Source of the DNA: Monodelphis domestica
Lineage: Eukaryota > Chordata > Mammalia > Didelphimorphia > Didelphidae
NCBI RefSeq assembly: GCF_027887165.1
Contig: NC_077232.1
Span: 84,274,541-84,338,540 of the forward strand
Direction of reading: 5' to 3'
DNA: 64,000 nucleotides
The notes beneath the pieces are model-generated. The model saw only the letters and a list, made by a program, of their open reading frames with translations. It did not search any database and was not told where the DNA came from. How positions within the stretch are numbered: the stretch's first letter is position 1; each line of letters starts with the position of its first letter. The translations under genes and the position numbers were made by a program. This document shows, one piece after another, positions 55,790 to 64,000 of the stretch.

Positions 55790-55889
55790 CTGTAGTAATA
55801 TCATGGCGGATTCCTCTGACCAGAATGCGTGCATTTTTGATAGGTTTTCCAAATTTATCTGTTACAGTACCTTTAATTCCTCGGTGCAC
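55790..55889 (-). CDS. CPZ: CPZ exon (probable exon 10), start of transthyretin-like subdomain
   Basis: This 100-base exon starts after CATCTTTAG (AG at 55891-55890) with GTG CAC CGA and ends ACA G before the donor GTATAT. The peptide is VHRGIKGTVTDKFGKPIKNA followed by RILVRGIRHDITT. This is the first half of the C-terminal transthyretin-like (prealbumin-like) subdomain that all N/E-type carboxypeptidases carry after the catalytic core. The last base pairs with CT of the next exon to give Ala, so the junction reads DITT-AADGDYW. It is too short to be picked out on length alone; the splice sites and homology define it. Confidence 0.92.
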
Positions 55890-56014
55890 CTAAAGATGAC
55901 ATAAAATTAAAAAAATGATCTTCAGATGGCATTATGGCAAAACTCTTATTAAGTAATCTTCCATCATCTATGTATCTATTTCCCTTTCCATACCTGGAGC
56001 ATCACTAAGTAATT

Positions 56015-56215
56015 AGTACAAGATCATAGATCCAGATGAGACCTCAGAGGACATCAAGACTCAACCCTTCATTTTATGGATGAGGAAACTGAGGCCCAAA
56101 GAAAACTTAAGTGACTTGGGTAGGGTCAGACAACAACTAAATGTATGAGGTAGGATTTCAATTCAGACCTTCTACCTCCAGTGCTAACTATTATACCATG
56201 TTATCTTGCCATGGA
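56015..56215 (-). repeat. MIR3-like SINE, CPZ intron
   Basis: AGATCATAGATCCAGATGAG, CATTTTATGGATGAGGAAAC, GACTTGGGTAGGGTCAGACA, then CTACCTCCAGTGCTAACTAT: nearly full length. Confidence 0.75.
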
Positions 56216-56329
56216 TCCATAAAGATACCTAGGAGAACATATGCTGGGGGGAGGGGGGGAATCTAATCCAAAGTGATGTTCCCACAGAATCTAAAGCAAT
56301 TAGATTAATTGCATTTAGAGTTGTGAGAG

Positions 56330-56465
56330 CAAGAGCGATACTAAGCACATCTAGTCCAATTTCTTCATTTTACAAAGAAGGAAATTGAGATCCAGATAAA
56401 GAGAATGATTTGCCCATGTTCTCACAGGCAGTCAATGACAGAAGCAGCATTCAAACACAAATCCT
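56330..56465 (-). repeat. MIR3-like fragment, CPZ intron
   Basis: CACATCTAGTCCAATTTCTT, CAAAGAAGGAAATTGAGATC, then CAGTCAATGACAGAAGCAGC. Confidence 0.55.
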
Positions 56466-56839
56466 TTGCCATGCAGGAATTTTCTTCTACTCTGCTTTTA
56501 CTCTTCATAAGAAAAAAAGAAAAGATGCTAAAACAGAGTCATCAGAGTGCAAGCATTGCCTTCTTTCATACAAGTATAGATAGAACAAGTACAGAAATCA
56601 ACTTTTCTGAAACTTTGTCTCAGTTCTTTGTTCCATGAGGCCAAACAAAGTAGATTCAGTCATTCATCCCCATGGAAGCCCTTAAGATATTTTCCTGAAT
56701 TTCACCCCACAAAGACCAGCATCAAGGGCTGGAATCTATCTGCACCAGTAGAGTAAGTAGCCATAGTGGGGAAATGATGAGTTCTTGAGGTACTATTTAA
56801 GGCATGGTGCTCAGTGTTAGGTGAAAGATAAAAATTGAT

Positions 56840-57035
56840 ATTTTGGGGGGCAGCTGAGTGTCTAAATGGATCGAGAACCAGGTTAGAGATGGGAAGTCCT
56901 GGGTTCAAATATAATCACAGACATTTCCTAGCTGTTTGACCCAAGACAAGTCACTCAGTTCCCATTACCTAGCTCTTACTGCTCTTCTATCTTAGTATCA
57001 ATGTACAGCATTGAATCTAAGTCAAAAGGTAAAGT
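56840..57035 (+). repeat. tRNA-derived SINE with GTAAGGGTTT-type tail, CPZ intron
   Basis: GGGGGGCAGCTGAGTGTCTA, GATGGGAAGTCCTGGGTTCA, tail AGTCAAAAGGTAAAGTTAAA. Confidence 0.85.
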
Positions 57036-57095
57036 TAAAAAAGAAAAAAAAAGAAAATGATACCTGTCCTCAAGGGGCTTACAATCTAATGGTGG

Positions 57096-57680
57096 GGTAT
57101 GTGAACTTTAGATTACTCCACCCTACTTAGTCTAACAAAAACAGGAATGTCTACACCCATACTTAAGGATTAAGTATTTAGAAGGATGGCCTATGACAGA
57201 CATGTGCTAGCAAATGACAAATCAGAAACAACTGACAGACTCCTGGGCTGTCCTAAGTCAAGCTCAAGCTACAATTGGTATATGTGAGATGCAGCTTGCT
57301 GAGAGTTTCGGCATCTTGGCATGGCAGCAGCTATTGTCCGGGTTTGGCAGTGAATTTTCCTTGATACTAAACTGGAGAAGCTTAGTATCCTGTATCAGGT
57401 GAGGCATATTCACTGAGCTCTCTCGGAGTTTAGGCTGATTCTTTTCTCCTTTACCTTCCAAACACTATCCTCTTAGGAAAGCCTCTAATCTTCTGAAGAG
57501 ACCTCGTGATCGAGGTCTTTGAACTCCCCCTGGCAAAGGCGAGGGGGGAGAAATCCTATACTCTCTCTCTCTTCTTAATTCCTTCCCTCTATATTAATTA
57601 AAATCACCATAAATTTCCAATCAGACTTGGGTATTTTATTTGGGATTTAGATTAAGTCACAACCCTAAAATTACCCTTAG
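57096..57680 (+). mobile_element. Solo LTR in CPZ intron, antisense to the gene
   Basis: It begins TGTGAACTTTAGATTACTCC and shares order and text with the minus-strand copy at 32125-32768. It includes a perfect hairpin GACCTCG-TGAT-CGAGGTC (57500-57517). No interior is attached. GGTATGTG occurs at both edges. It is an old, solo fossil. Confidence 0.7.
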
Positions 57681-58047
57681 AGTCAGATAAGGTATGTGCA
57701 CATATACAAATAATGCTACATAAGGTAGTTTGGGACAAGGACAGTGAAGTGAACATGCTATTAGAAAATGCTATTAGAAATTTGGAAAAAGGAAAAAATA
57801 TATTAGCGTGTATTCAGTCAACAAATTCCAAAGATATTTTTCATGCACATGTCTTTCTATCATCATTTCCCCTACCTAGAACTAATGTAGCTATTTTATT
57901 TTTAGCAGAAGAGTAGGAATTGACACATATTAGTTTCAACTCATTATTCAAGTCTATTGAGATATCTTTGCATTCTTTGTCATCTGATTTACCTCCAAGT
58001 TATCTGAAATTTTAAAATTGAGTTCAATAAGCATTTAGTTTTATGTA

Positions 58048-58255
58048 TTTAAAAAACCCTTGCCTTCTGGGCAATAGATACTGTGTCACTTCTAAAGTGG
58101 AAAAACTGAAGAGCTATAAGGGCTAGGCAATGGGGATTAAGTGACTTCTTGACCAGGATCACAAAGCTAGAAAGTGTTTAAGGTCAAACTTGAACCCAGG
58201 ACCTCCGGTATATAGGTAAGACTCTCAATCCACTGAACCATCCAGCTAACCCCCG
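58048..58255 (-). repeat. tRNA-derived SINE with GTAAGGGTTT-type tail, CPZ intron
   Basis: AACCCTTGCCTTCTGGGCAA, AGGGCTAGGCAATGGGGATT, CTCTCAATCCACTGAACCAT. Confidence 0.8.
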
Positions 58256-58599
58256 AATAAACCGTTCTTTTTTATTTTTTTGAACATGCATTGCATCCAT
58301 TGGACAGATGTCAGTTTCTAATTGTTACAACTTAATACCCTTTATGGTTTTTCCCACCATCATCCTCTGAGAGAGATAGTACAATTTTTGGTGTCCTGTT
58401 TTTACAGATGAAGAAAATGAGTCTTAGTGCCTTGGTCAAAGACATACAGCATCAGGGCTGGGACATGAATCGAGGTCTAGGGGCTCCAGAACCTCTGCTC
58501 TTCCCATCCTACCACACTGCATTCTGGGAGACCTGGGTGGAGTACATCCACCTGAGCTTGGGTTTTTTTTTTTTTTTTCTGAGTGAAATGAAATCTTCA

Positions 58600-59130
58600 A
58601 AGAGAAAAGGCAATTAGGGCCTTTCAGCATGGGCCTGAATATGTGTTTCCATTTGGTAGCCAGAGGATATTTACTCGCCCAATATGAAAATCTGGCCAGC
58701 ATCAATAGGGAAGGGGCTTCAATTGGCCATGGCAGATTTATTCCTTATCAGAAATAATTTACTCAGTCTTATCAGGGGGGTGAGGGGTGGTTTTCAGGCC
58801 TGGGTCTGTGTTTCTTCCACAGATGCTACGGCATCGACTTTTACAGTATCTGCCCATTAGTATCTTTATATCCTCGACCTTCAGGCACAATAGGGACAAA
58901 GCAAATCCAGCCCCATTTAGGTTTTGTAAAACTCATTTTCACTAGATGGCCGTAAAATGAAATGAGCTTGGCAGTCTGGACGACCCGTTATTATTTTATG
59001 ATCCTCACTGCTTTGCTGGGAGACGCAGGAGGTCACTGGAAAAACCCATAAACAAGGAAAGTAAAACAATGCCAATAACCTTAAATTATACTCCAGGCTT
59101 TCTGCTATGGTGGCCATTGAGGGCCCAGAG
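58600..59130. other. Candidate intronic conserved non-coding element (CPZ)
   Basis: About 530 bases without a recognisable repeat. It includes AGGCAATTAGGGCCTTTCAG, GGCTTCAATTGGCCATGGCA, GAAATAATTTACTCAGTCTT, TGCTACGGCATCGACTTTTA and GGACGACCCGTTATTATTTT. CpG-bearing and AT-rich blocks alternate as in many enhancers. Inference only. Confidence 0.35.
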
Positions 59131-59299
59131 CTAGGACCAAGAGAGGCCTCTTTTCATTCACAGAAAGGAATGATTTGGGTGCAGACAGAACCCTTCTTTA
59201 AGATGACAGGAGAGCTGGTCGGTCTCTAAAATCCCTTAGAAACCATGGCAAGAAAAAGATGGAAGCCTTTTTTTTTTTGCTTCCATATTAACGCCAAAC

Positions 59300-59560
59300 A
59301 AAGCATTGGCTTGGAAGTCAAGAGATGTGGGTCTTAGTCCTGCTGTTTTCAGTGGCTATCTGGGTGTTCATCTGCCCCTTTTAAGCTTCACAGTCTTCTA
59401 AATAGGTGAGGGCTTTGGATGACACGGTTTCTAAAGCTCTTTCCAGCCCTGACAATTCTGTGTTCTAGGTTCCCTTTGAGCTCTGGCTCTTAGGGCCCTC
59501 TCAGCTGGATATTCTTTGTTCCAAGGTCTCGCTCTCATCTGGGACAATCTAGGATTCCAA
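59300..59560 (+). repeat. MIR3-like SINE with repeated tail units, CPZ intron
   Basis: GGCTTGGAAGTCAAGAGATG, then TTTCCAGCCCTGACAATTCT and repeats of a GTTCTAGGTTCCCTTTGAGC / CTGGCTCTTAGGGCCCTCTC type. These are tail units like those in the 25340 array, in the other orientation. Confidence 0.6.
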
Positions 59561-59660
59561 GACCACAAAAAGGGTCCAACCCCAAAGCTCGAATATTTGG
59601 AGCATAATTTCAATGAAGGAAATCAGGGAATCGGACTCAGCAAGGCAACCAGTACAATAC

Positions 59661-59800
59661 CATTTCCATGAAATTTAGGAGTGATTCTTTGTTGTGTTGC
59701 CAGAGCGTATAGAGGGCTTCCTCGGGGGGAAATTTCACACAGCCCAACTCCACGGTTATTTCAAAGCAGTTGGTGTGAAGATAATTGAAATCGGACATAC
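59661..59800 (-). CDS. CPZ: CPZ exon (probable exon 9), catalytic glutamate exon
   Basis: The acceptor is GCATATAG (AG at 59802-59801) and the donor GTATTG follows ATG at 59661. The first two bases complete the Gly codon begun in the previous exon, and the exon ends on a codon boundary. The peptide runs [20 protein letters not shown], then [20 protein letters not shown] and LLNFMEM. The Glu in ITVEL is the catalytic residue equivalent to Glu270 of carboxypeptidase A, and it is present. The position after GGM is Ser, where I recall Gln in CPE-type enzymes. The exon is 140 bases and open throughout. Confidence 0.92.
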
Positions 59801-60081
59801 CTATATGCAGACAAGAGGGGGGGAAAGCCGTTAGACATGATCTGCACCCAATAAACAAGCAAGGGACAAAGATGGTGCTAAGAAGCAATAACATAGCCAG
59901 GCAGGATTCTTTTTTTTCTTTTTCCTTTTCCTTGTACCCTTAGCATGCAACACAGTACTTAGAGCATAGTAGGTACATAATGCTTGTTGCCTGCCTGTCT
60001 GCCTATTCTCTTGCAACTCCCAAGCTACGCTACAGTTCAAAAAGTAGATGGAACATTTTTTTAAAAGTCTATTTTGAAAAG

Positions 60082-60243
60082 AATACCATGGAAATAGGCT
60101 TTGAACAATGATACATGTATAACCCTGTGGAATTGCTTGTTATCTCCAGGAGGGGGGAGGGAAGAAGAGAAGGAGACAAAAACAAATCATGTAACTCTGA
60201 AAATCTTATGTATAAATTTGTTATTGGAATAAAATAAAAATTA
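60082..60243 (+). mobile_element. 5'-truncated L1 3' end, CPZ intron
   Basis: GGAAATAGGCTTTGAACAAT, CCTGTGGAATTGCTTGTTAT, a G-rich tract and AATAAAATAAAAATT. It is flanked by AAAAGTCT(A/G)TTTTGAAAAG (60063-60081 and 60244-60262), a 19-base target duplication with one difference. Confidence 0.88.
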
Positions 60244-60611
60244 AAAAGTCTGTTTTGAAAAGGGGAAAATCATTCTAATGGGGAGGGAGGGGGAGAAGGA
60301 CATAAAACTTTCCTTTGGAGCTCAACCTCCCAAATCTCTGAGAGAAAATTTCTTAATATTTCTTAATCACTTTCTTAATAATATTTCTTAATAAATTTTT
60401 AATAACAAACATAGAAATGAGGATAATGGCAACAATAATCATTGATTCAGGATCTCCCCATGGGCAAGGTTTTATTAACCTGGGCAAGAAGTTAACTCCC
60501 CTCTCCAAGCTTTAGTTTTATTATCTTGAAAGTGGGGATAAGAGCAAGAACAACCATTGATAAAGAGGCTCCCGGTATGGAAGGCACCCCACCAGGCATT
60601 TGAGATTTGTT

Positions 60612-60845
60612 GTTCAGTTATTTTCAGTCATATCTGACTCTTCATGACCTTCTCTGGAGTTCTCTTGGTAAAGATACTGGGTGATCTGCCATTTTCATCT
60701 CTGATTCATTTAACAGATGAAGAAACTGAAGGCAAAAAAGCTTAAGTGATTTGCCCAGGGTCACACAACTAGTAATCATCTGAGGCTGGATTTGAACCCA
60801 GATCTGCCTGACTCCAGGTCTGATGCTATATATCCACTGTGCCAC
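60612..60845 (-). repeat. tRNA-derived SINE with RTE-like tail, CPZ intron
   Basis: GTTCAGTTATTTTCAGTCAT, GGCTGGATTTGAACCCAGAT, TATATCCACTGTGCCACAAC. Right after it (60850-60925) comes a plus-strand RTE-like tail (GGGATCACAAAGAGTCAGAC), probably from another copy. Confidence 0.8.
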
Positions 60846-61657
60846 AACTCCATTATCTTTTCTAAGAAAACCACAAGTGGGATCACAAAGAGTCAGACAC
60901 AACTGAAACAACACAATAACAAGAGAAGTATGGACAAAGGAATGGTAGCCAAATCCTTTGCTCTTTCCTGCCATAAATGTTCAAGCTAGGTGCCATCGGT
61001 TTGTCTGGGATACCAAAAAAAGACCCAAAGAGATGCCTCAGGCATGTTTGGGAGGTCCTTTAATAGCTGAGCACCTTAAAGCACTTTACATGCACCGTGT
61101 CTTATGAGTGTTTCAAAACCCCTGTGAGGTATGTGTTCCAGGGATCATTTTTTCCCAGTTTACAAGCAACCAATGCTCGAGTAAAAAACTTATTCGATGT
61201 CACACAGTTAAGTGTCAGAGGTAGGAGTCACACTCAGAACTCTCCTGATTCCAATAGGCTTTCCAATTTCACCACTCTAATGGAGATTATTTTTTAAAGA
61301 CTGACATAAAAATAAATAGATGACCTTTTAGATAGATTAGGGAGGAAACCCCTGCCATGTATAAGATTGTGGGTTCCTCCAAGGATATACACCATTAAAA
61401 AGAAAAGGATTCTCCTGAGCCTCAGTTTCCTCATCTGTAAAATGGAGATATGAATCCTTGTTTAGTGGGTTGTAGAAAAAATACTCTGTGTGACTTTTAG
61501 CCCCTGAATATCATTAAGGAAATATTTAGGAGGCATTTCTGAAAGGGCAGAATAGTATGGCTGTTTCCATCCTACAATCCCTCTTAAATATCTGCCTGAT
61601 GATCCTCTACTAACTTTGATTTCTCCTTCCCTCATCCCCTGCAATAAAGAGACTTAC

Positions 61658-61793
61658 CTCCTGTAAAGCTATACCAGTCAGCACCATTGATAATACTTCC
61701 CCTTTTCAGAAAGTTGCCACCACATCTGTTCTCTGATGCATCCATCATCATGGGGTGAACATTGGCATAGGCTCTGGACAGTAACCTGAACAT
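61658..61793 (-). CDS. CPZ: CPZ exon (probable exon 8), carboxypeptidase core
   Basis: The exon begins after the acceptor TTTCTTTCCAG (AG at 61795-61794) and ends GGA G before the donor GTAAGT (61657). It enters in phase 0 and leaves one base of a split Gly codon, completed by the next exon. The peptide starts MFRLLSRAYANVHPMM and includes ENRCGGNFLKRGSIINGADW and YSFTGG. The opening ATG is an internal methionine, not a start. In this family the Tyr of GADWY corresponds to Tyr248 of carboxypeptidase A, which helps bind the substrate C terminus; that mapping is from family knowledge. There is no stop or frame break. Confidence 0.92.
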
Positions 61794-61837
61794 CTGGAAA
61801 GAAAGATGTGAATATATACATATATATGTATATATTG

Positions 61838-61960
61838 CTCCCAGAAAGACCAGAATGCTCTGGAAATAAGGAGGCCAAGTGACTATGGGATATAGAACAT
61901 CGGAGCTAGGATTCATCTTCCTCATTCACCAAAAAGTGGTAGATTTTGAATTGAAAAAGA
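61838..61960. repeat. Local duplication, copy A
   Basis: CTCCCAGAAAGACCAGAATG, CTCTGGAAATAAGGAGGCCA, GAGCTAGGATTCATCTTCCT and TTTTGAATT recur in the same order at 62641-62775. Copy A starts 45 bases upstream (gene sense) of the probable CPZ exon 8. Confidence 0.85.
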
Positions 61961-62120
61961 ACTTGGGTTCAAATTCCACCCATTCTACTTAATTAATACC
62001 ATGTGACTTTGGACAAGTTAGCTAATTTCTTTGGGTCTCAGTTCCCCTATTTTCAAAACGAAGGGAGTTGGCTTTGATCTCCCTTGATGACCTTTCCACT
62101 GCTAATATTTTATGATTCCA
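61940..62120 (+). repeat. MIR3-like SINE
   Basis: AACTTGGGTTCAAATTCCAC, TTTGGACAAGTTAGCTAATT, GGGAGTTGGCTTTGATCTCC, TTTTATGATTCCA. It starts inside the end of duplication copy A. Confidence 0.65.
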
Positions 62121-62124
62121 TGAA

Positions 62125-62640
62125 TGGGGGGGGGGGGGAACAAAACAGGCTAAGCAAATGCATAGGAAGAAGACTGAGCAGAATGTTTATAGGGAATATT
62201 CAACTGACCCCTGTGGCTAGAGCAGAGGGGTTGTGCCCAAGACCAATGGAAGAAGAAATGACATAAGCAACATCAAGACAGTTTCTGAAGTACAGGCATC
62301 TGGAAAATCCTCATACATTTTTTGGCCCTTCCTTTGTGCCAGGGAAGTATGATTTTTTTTCCCTTTTCTTTTATGGGATGCTTACAGCAAAAGAAGTTGT
62401 GTATATTTATGGTATTTAAAGATAAAACATGTTGATATTGTATAATACTATGCATATATTTTATGCATTTCTTAGTTTCTGAACTTTTTCTGTGTCATCT
62501 GCTAACTTGTATATCTATGGCTTCCACAAAACTCCCTGAGATTCCCATTTAATTTCTTATACCAATCAGTGTTACGTAAAAATCATGATAGGGAAAGTTG
62601 TGATGTGGAAGGGATACCTGTTCTCATAAATTAGGGCTTT
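62125..62640. other. Unassigned sequence in CPZ intron
   Basis: No exon or confident repeat between the poly(G) run and duplication copy B. Confidence 0.35.
62126..62139. repeat. Poly(G) run
   Basis: About 12 G bases in a row after CATGAATG. Length is error-prone. Confidence 0.85.
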
Positions 62641-62775
62641 CTCCCAGAAAGACCAGAATGCTCTGGAAATAGGGAGGCCAAGCAACTGCAGGATATAGAA
62701 TGTCAGAGCTAGGATTCATCTTTCCCATTCACTCAGAATTAATCAGAAACCAAAAAGTAGGTTTTGAATTTTAAA
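62641..62775. repeat. Local duplication, copy B
   Basis: Same blocks as copy A at about 85-90% identity by eye. It has an additional short stretch (around CAGAATTAATCAGAAA) in the middle, or copy A has lost it. Confidence 0.85.
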
Positions 62776-63047
62776 ATTTCCAAAGTCCCGTGTCTGGCCC
62801 TTGAAACAAAATTAGGTAGCTTGGAATTCATCATCAGTCTTTCCACTAGTTGTAAATACATCAAGAGCTGGGATCACACCTTGTTATTTCTCATTATGCC
62901 TAGTACAGTATGGGACACGTGGTAAAAAAAAAAACACAATAAGCAATGTATGGTATAGTTGGGAGAACAGTGAAATTTGAGCCAGGAGACTTGGGATATA
63001 AGAACATTGACTTAGAATCATGGAATCATCTATTTAGAAATAGTTTT

Positions 63048-63280
63048 AGTGGGGCAGTAGATAGAGTGCCAGGCCTGGAGTCAGGAAGACCTGAGTTAAA
63101 ATCGAGCTTCAGACTCTTATTAGCTGTATGGCCCTGGGTAAGTCATTTAACCTGGTTTGCCTCAGTTTCTTAATCTGTAATATTAGTTGGAGAAGGTGAT
63201 GGCAAACCACTCCTGTATCCAGAAAATTCCAATAGGGTCACTGTCAGAAGCAACTGAAATGATTGAATTACAACAAAAAT
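63048..63280 (+). repeat. tRNA-derived SINE with RTE-like tail
   Basis: GGGGCAGTAGATAGAGTGCC, GGCCTGGAGTCAGGAAGACC, CCTGGGTAAGTCATTTAACC, GAAGGTGATGGCAAACCACT. Confidence 0.88.
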
Positions 63281-63339
63281 ACCTTAGATGTTTATTTTTA
63301 AAATGAAGAAGGCATGAGAGGTTGAAGGATTTGCCCACC

Positions 63340-63590
63340 TGTAAATGTTCTCCCATTTTATCACCTCTTATTTTCTAAGACTTTTTTCAAGACTCAATTC
63401 AATTCTCACCCACTCTAAAAGACTCTCCCCAATCTACTTAGCCCTTAATGCCTTCTTCTGAGTCTTCTAACTACTTGGCATTTATTTTCTATTGACCCAC
63501 TCCATGTTGTCTTCCCTATTAATATGTAACCTCCTTGAGGGTAGAGATTGGTTTGGTCTATCTTTATGTCCACAATACTTAATACATTCT
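63340..63590 (+). repeat. L2 LINE 3' region
   Basis: AAGACTCAATTCAATTCTCA, CTTGGCATTTATTTTCTATT, GTAACCTCCTTGAGGGTAGA, then CACAATACTTAATACATTC. Confidence 0.65.
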
Positions 63591-63685
63591 TGACTTTTCC
63601 AAAGATGCTGCTAGTAAATACCAGAGCTGAGACTTGAGCTCAGTCTCAATGATTCCGAGTCCAGGGATCTTTCTACCATGCTTTA

Positions 63686-63689
<4 letters not shown>

Positions 63690-63759
<70 letters not shown>

Positions 63760-63800
63760 GTCTCTCTGTGCCTTTCTGTCTCTGTTTCTGTCTCTCTCTA
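63690..63800. repeat. (CT)n microsatellite with CTGT variants
   Basis: About 65 bases of pure CT, then CTGTCTGTCTCTCTGTGCCT and related units. Confidence 0.95.
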
Positions 63801-64000
63801 TTTTGCTCTCTCAACAGATGGAAAGGGTAAATGAATTTGCCCAAAGTCACATGAATGGTAAGTGTCATAGAGAGGATTTAAACCCAAGTACCTTAAAAAC
63901 AAATCTACCTCTCTACTCTGCCATGCTAGGTTCTAACTCTGTCAATGACCAAAAATGTGATACATGCTCCTTTGTGTCTCAGTTAGCTCATCCATAGAAT

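Larger units (their letters stand above)
53247..64000 (-). other. CPZ: CPZ gene, 3' portion (last four coding exons, introns and 3' UTR)
   Basis: Four exons on the minus strand join in frame: 136, 140, 100 and 362 coding bases. The introns between them are about 1857, 3771 and 1808 bases, all GT-AG. The joined protein covers the last part of a metallocarboxypeptidase of the N/E (regulatory) subfamily. It has the GADWYSFTGG and [11 protein letters not shown] blocks, a transthyretin-like subdomain, and a basic tail with PWWWSYFTSL. From family knowledge, that tail together with the core points to CPZ rather than CPE, CPD, CPN, CPXM or AEBP1. CPZ is a secreted, matrix-bound enzyme that trims C-terminal basic residues and carries an N-terminal frizzled-like domain linked to Wnt signalling. 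That domain and the zinc-binding exons are off the right edge. If the gene has the 11 exons I recall for human CPZ, these are exons 8-11. The introns carry SINEs, an L1 tail and a solo LTR. Confidence 0.9.

Noticed and set aside
61790-61793. ATG at the start of the 136-base CPZ exon as a possible translation start
   Set aside because: It directly follows a good splice acceptor and lies inside the conserved carboxypeptidase domain, so it is internal.
63634-63868. Ser/Leu-rich and Arg/Glu-rich frames
   Set aside because: They are readings of the CT microsatellite.

Overview
The window looks like marsupial nuclear DNA. It is AT-rich and sparse in genes. It is packed with tRNA-derived SINEs whose bodies and tails I recognise as marsupial types: one class ends in an RTE/BovB-like tail, another in a GTAAGGGTTT-like tail. 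There are also MIR, MIR3 and L2 relics and several marsupial-type L1 copies. I cannot name the species. Family names for repeats come from memory of consensus sequences, not from a database search.

The only host gene I can support is at the right end, on the minus strand: the last four coding exons of carboxypeptidase Z (CPZ) at 61793-61658, 59800-59661, 55889-55790 and 53981-53620. All splice junctions obey GT-AG, the phases join cleanly, and the frame ends in a stop at 53622-53620. The upstream exons (frizzled-like domain and first half of the peptidase) must lie beyond position 64000. A 3' UTR of about 200-370 bases is likely.

Positions 1 to about 53200 hold no other gene I can support and look like the intergenic desert 3' of CPZ. 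In other mammals the next gene on that side is HMX1, so regulatory elements for HMX1 or CPZ are plausible here. I mark eight stretches that read as unique, non-repeat sequence and could be conserved non-coding elements; the best are 3185-3575, 51790-52260 and 58600-59130.

Mobile elements dominate the layout. A minus-strand LTR element (9673-13379) has two LTRs that read identical over 348 bases and about 3 kb of interior with no recognisable gag or pol. It interrupts an older repeat. An L1 (14309-17343) keeps its 5' UTR, ORF1 and endonuclease domain but lacks the rest of ORF2, and is still flanked by a 13-base target-site duplication. A second, older L1 (about 29820-32075, minus) also carries only 5' UTR, ORF1 and spacer. 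Four short L1 3' ends (2659, 17438, 48084, 60082) and a possible fifth (about 31790) are ordinary 5'-truncated insertions, several with clear target duplications. Two solo LTRs of one family lie at 32125-32768 and 57096-57680.

Other structure includes an 83-base tandem array (25340-25975) that seems to have grown from a MIR3 tail, several nested insertions that give relative ages, a local duplication beside CPZ exon 8, and long microsatellites at 690-787, 5021-5310 and 63690-63790.
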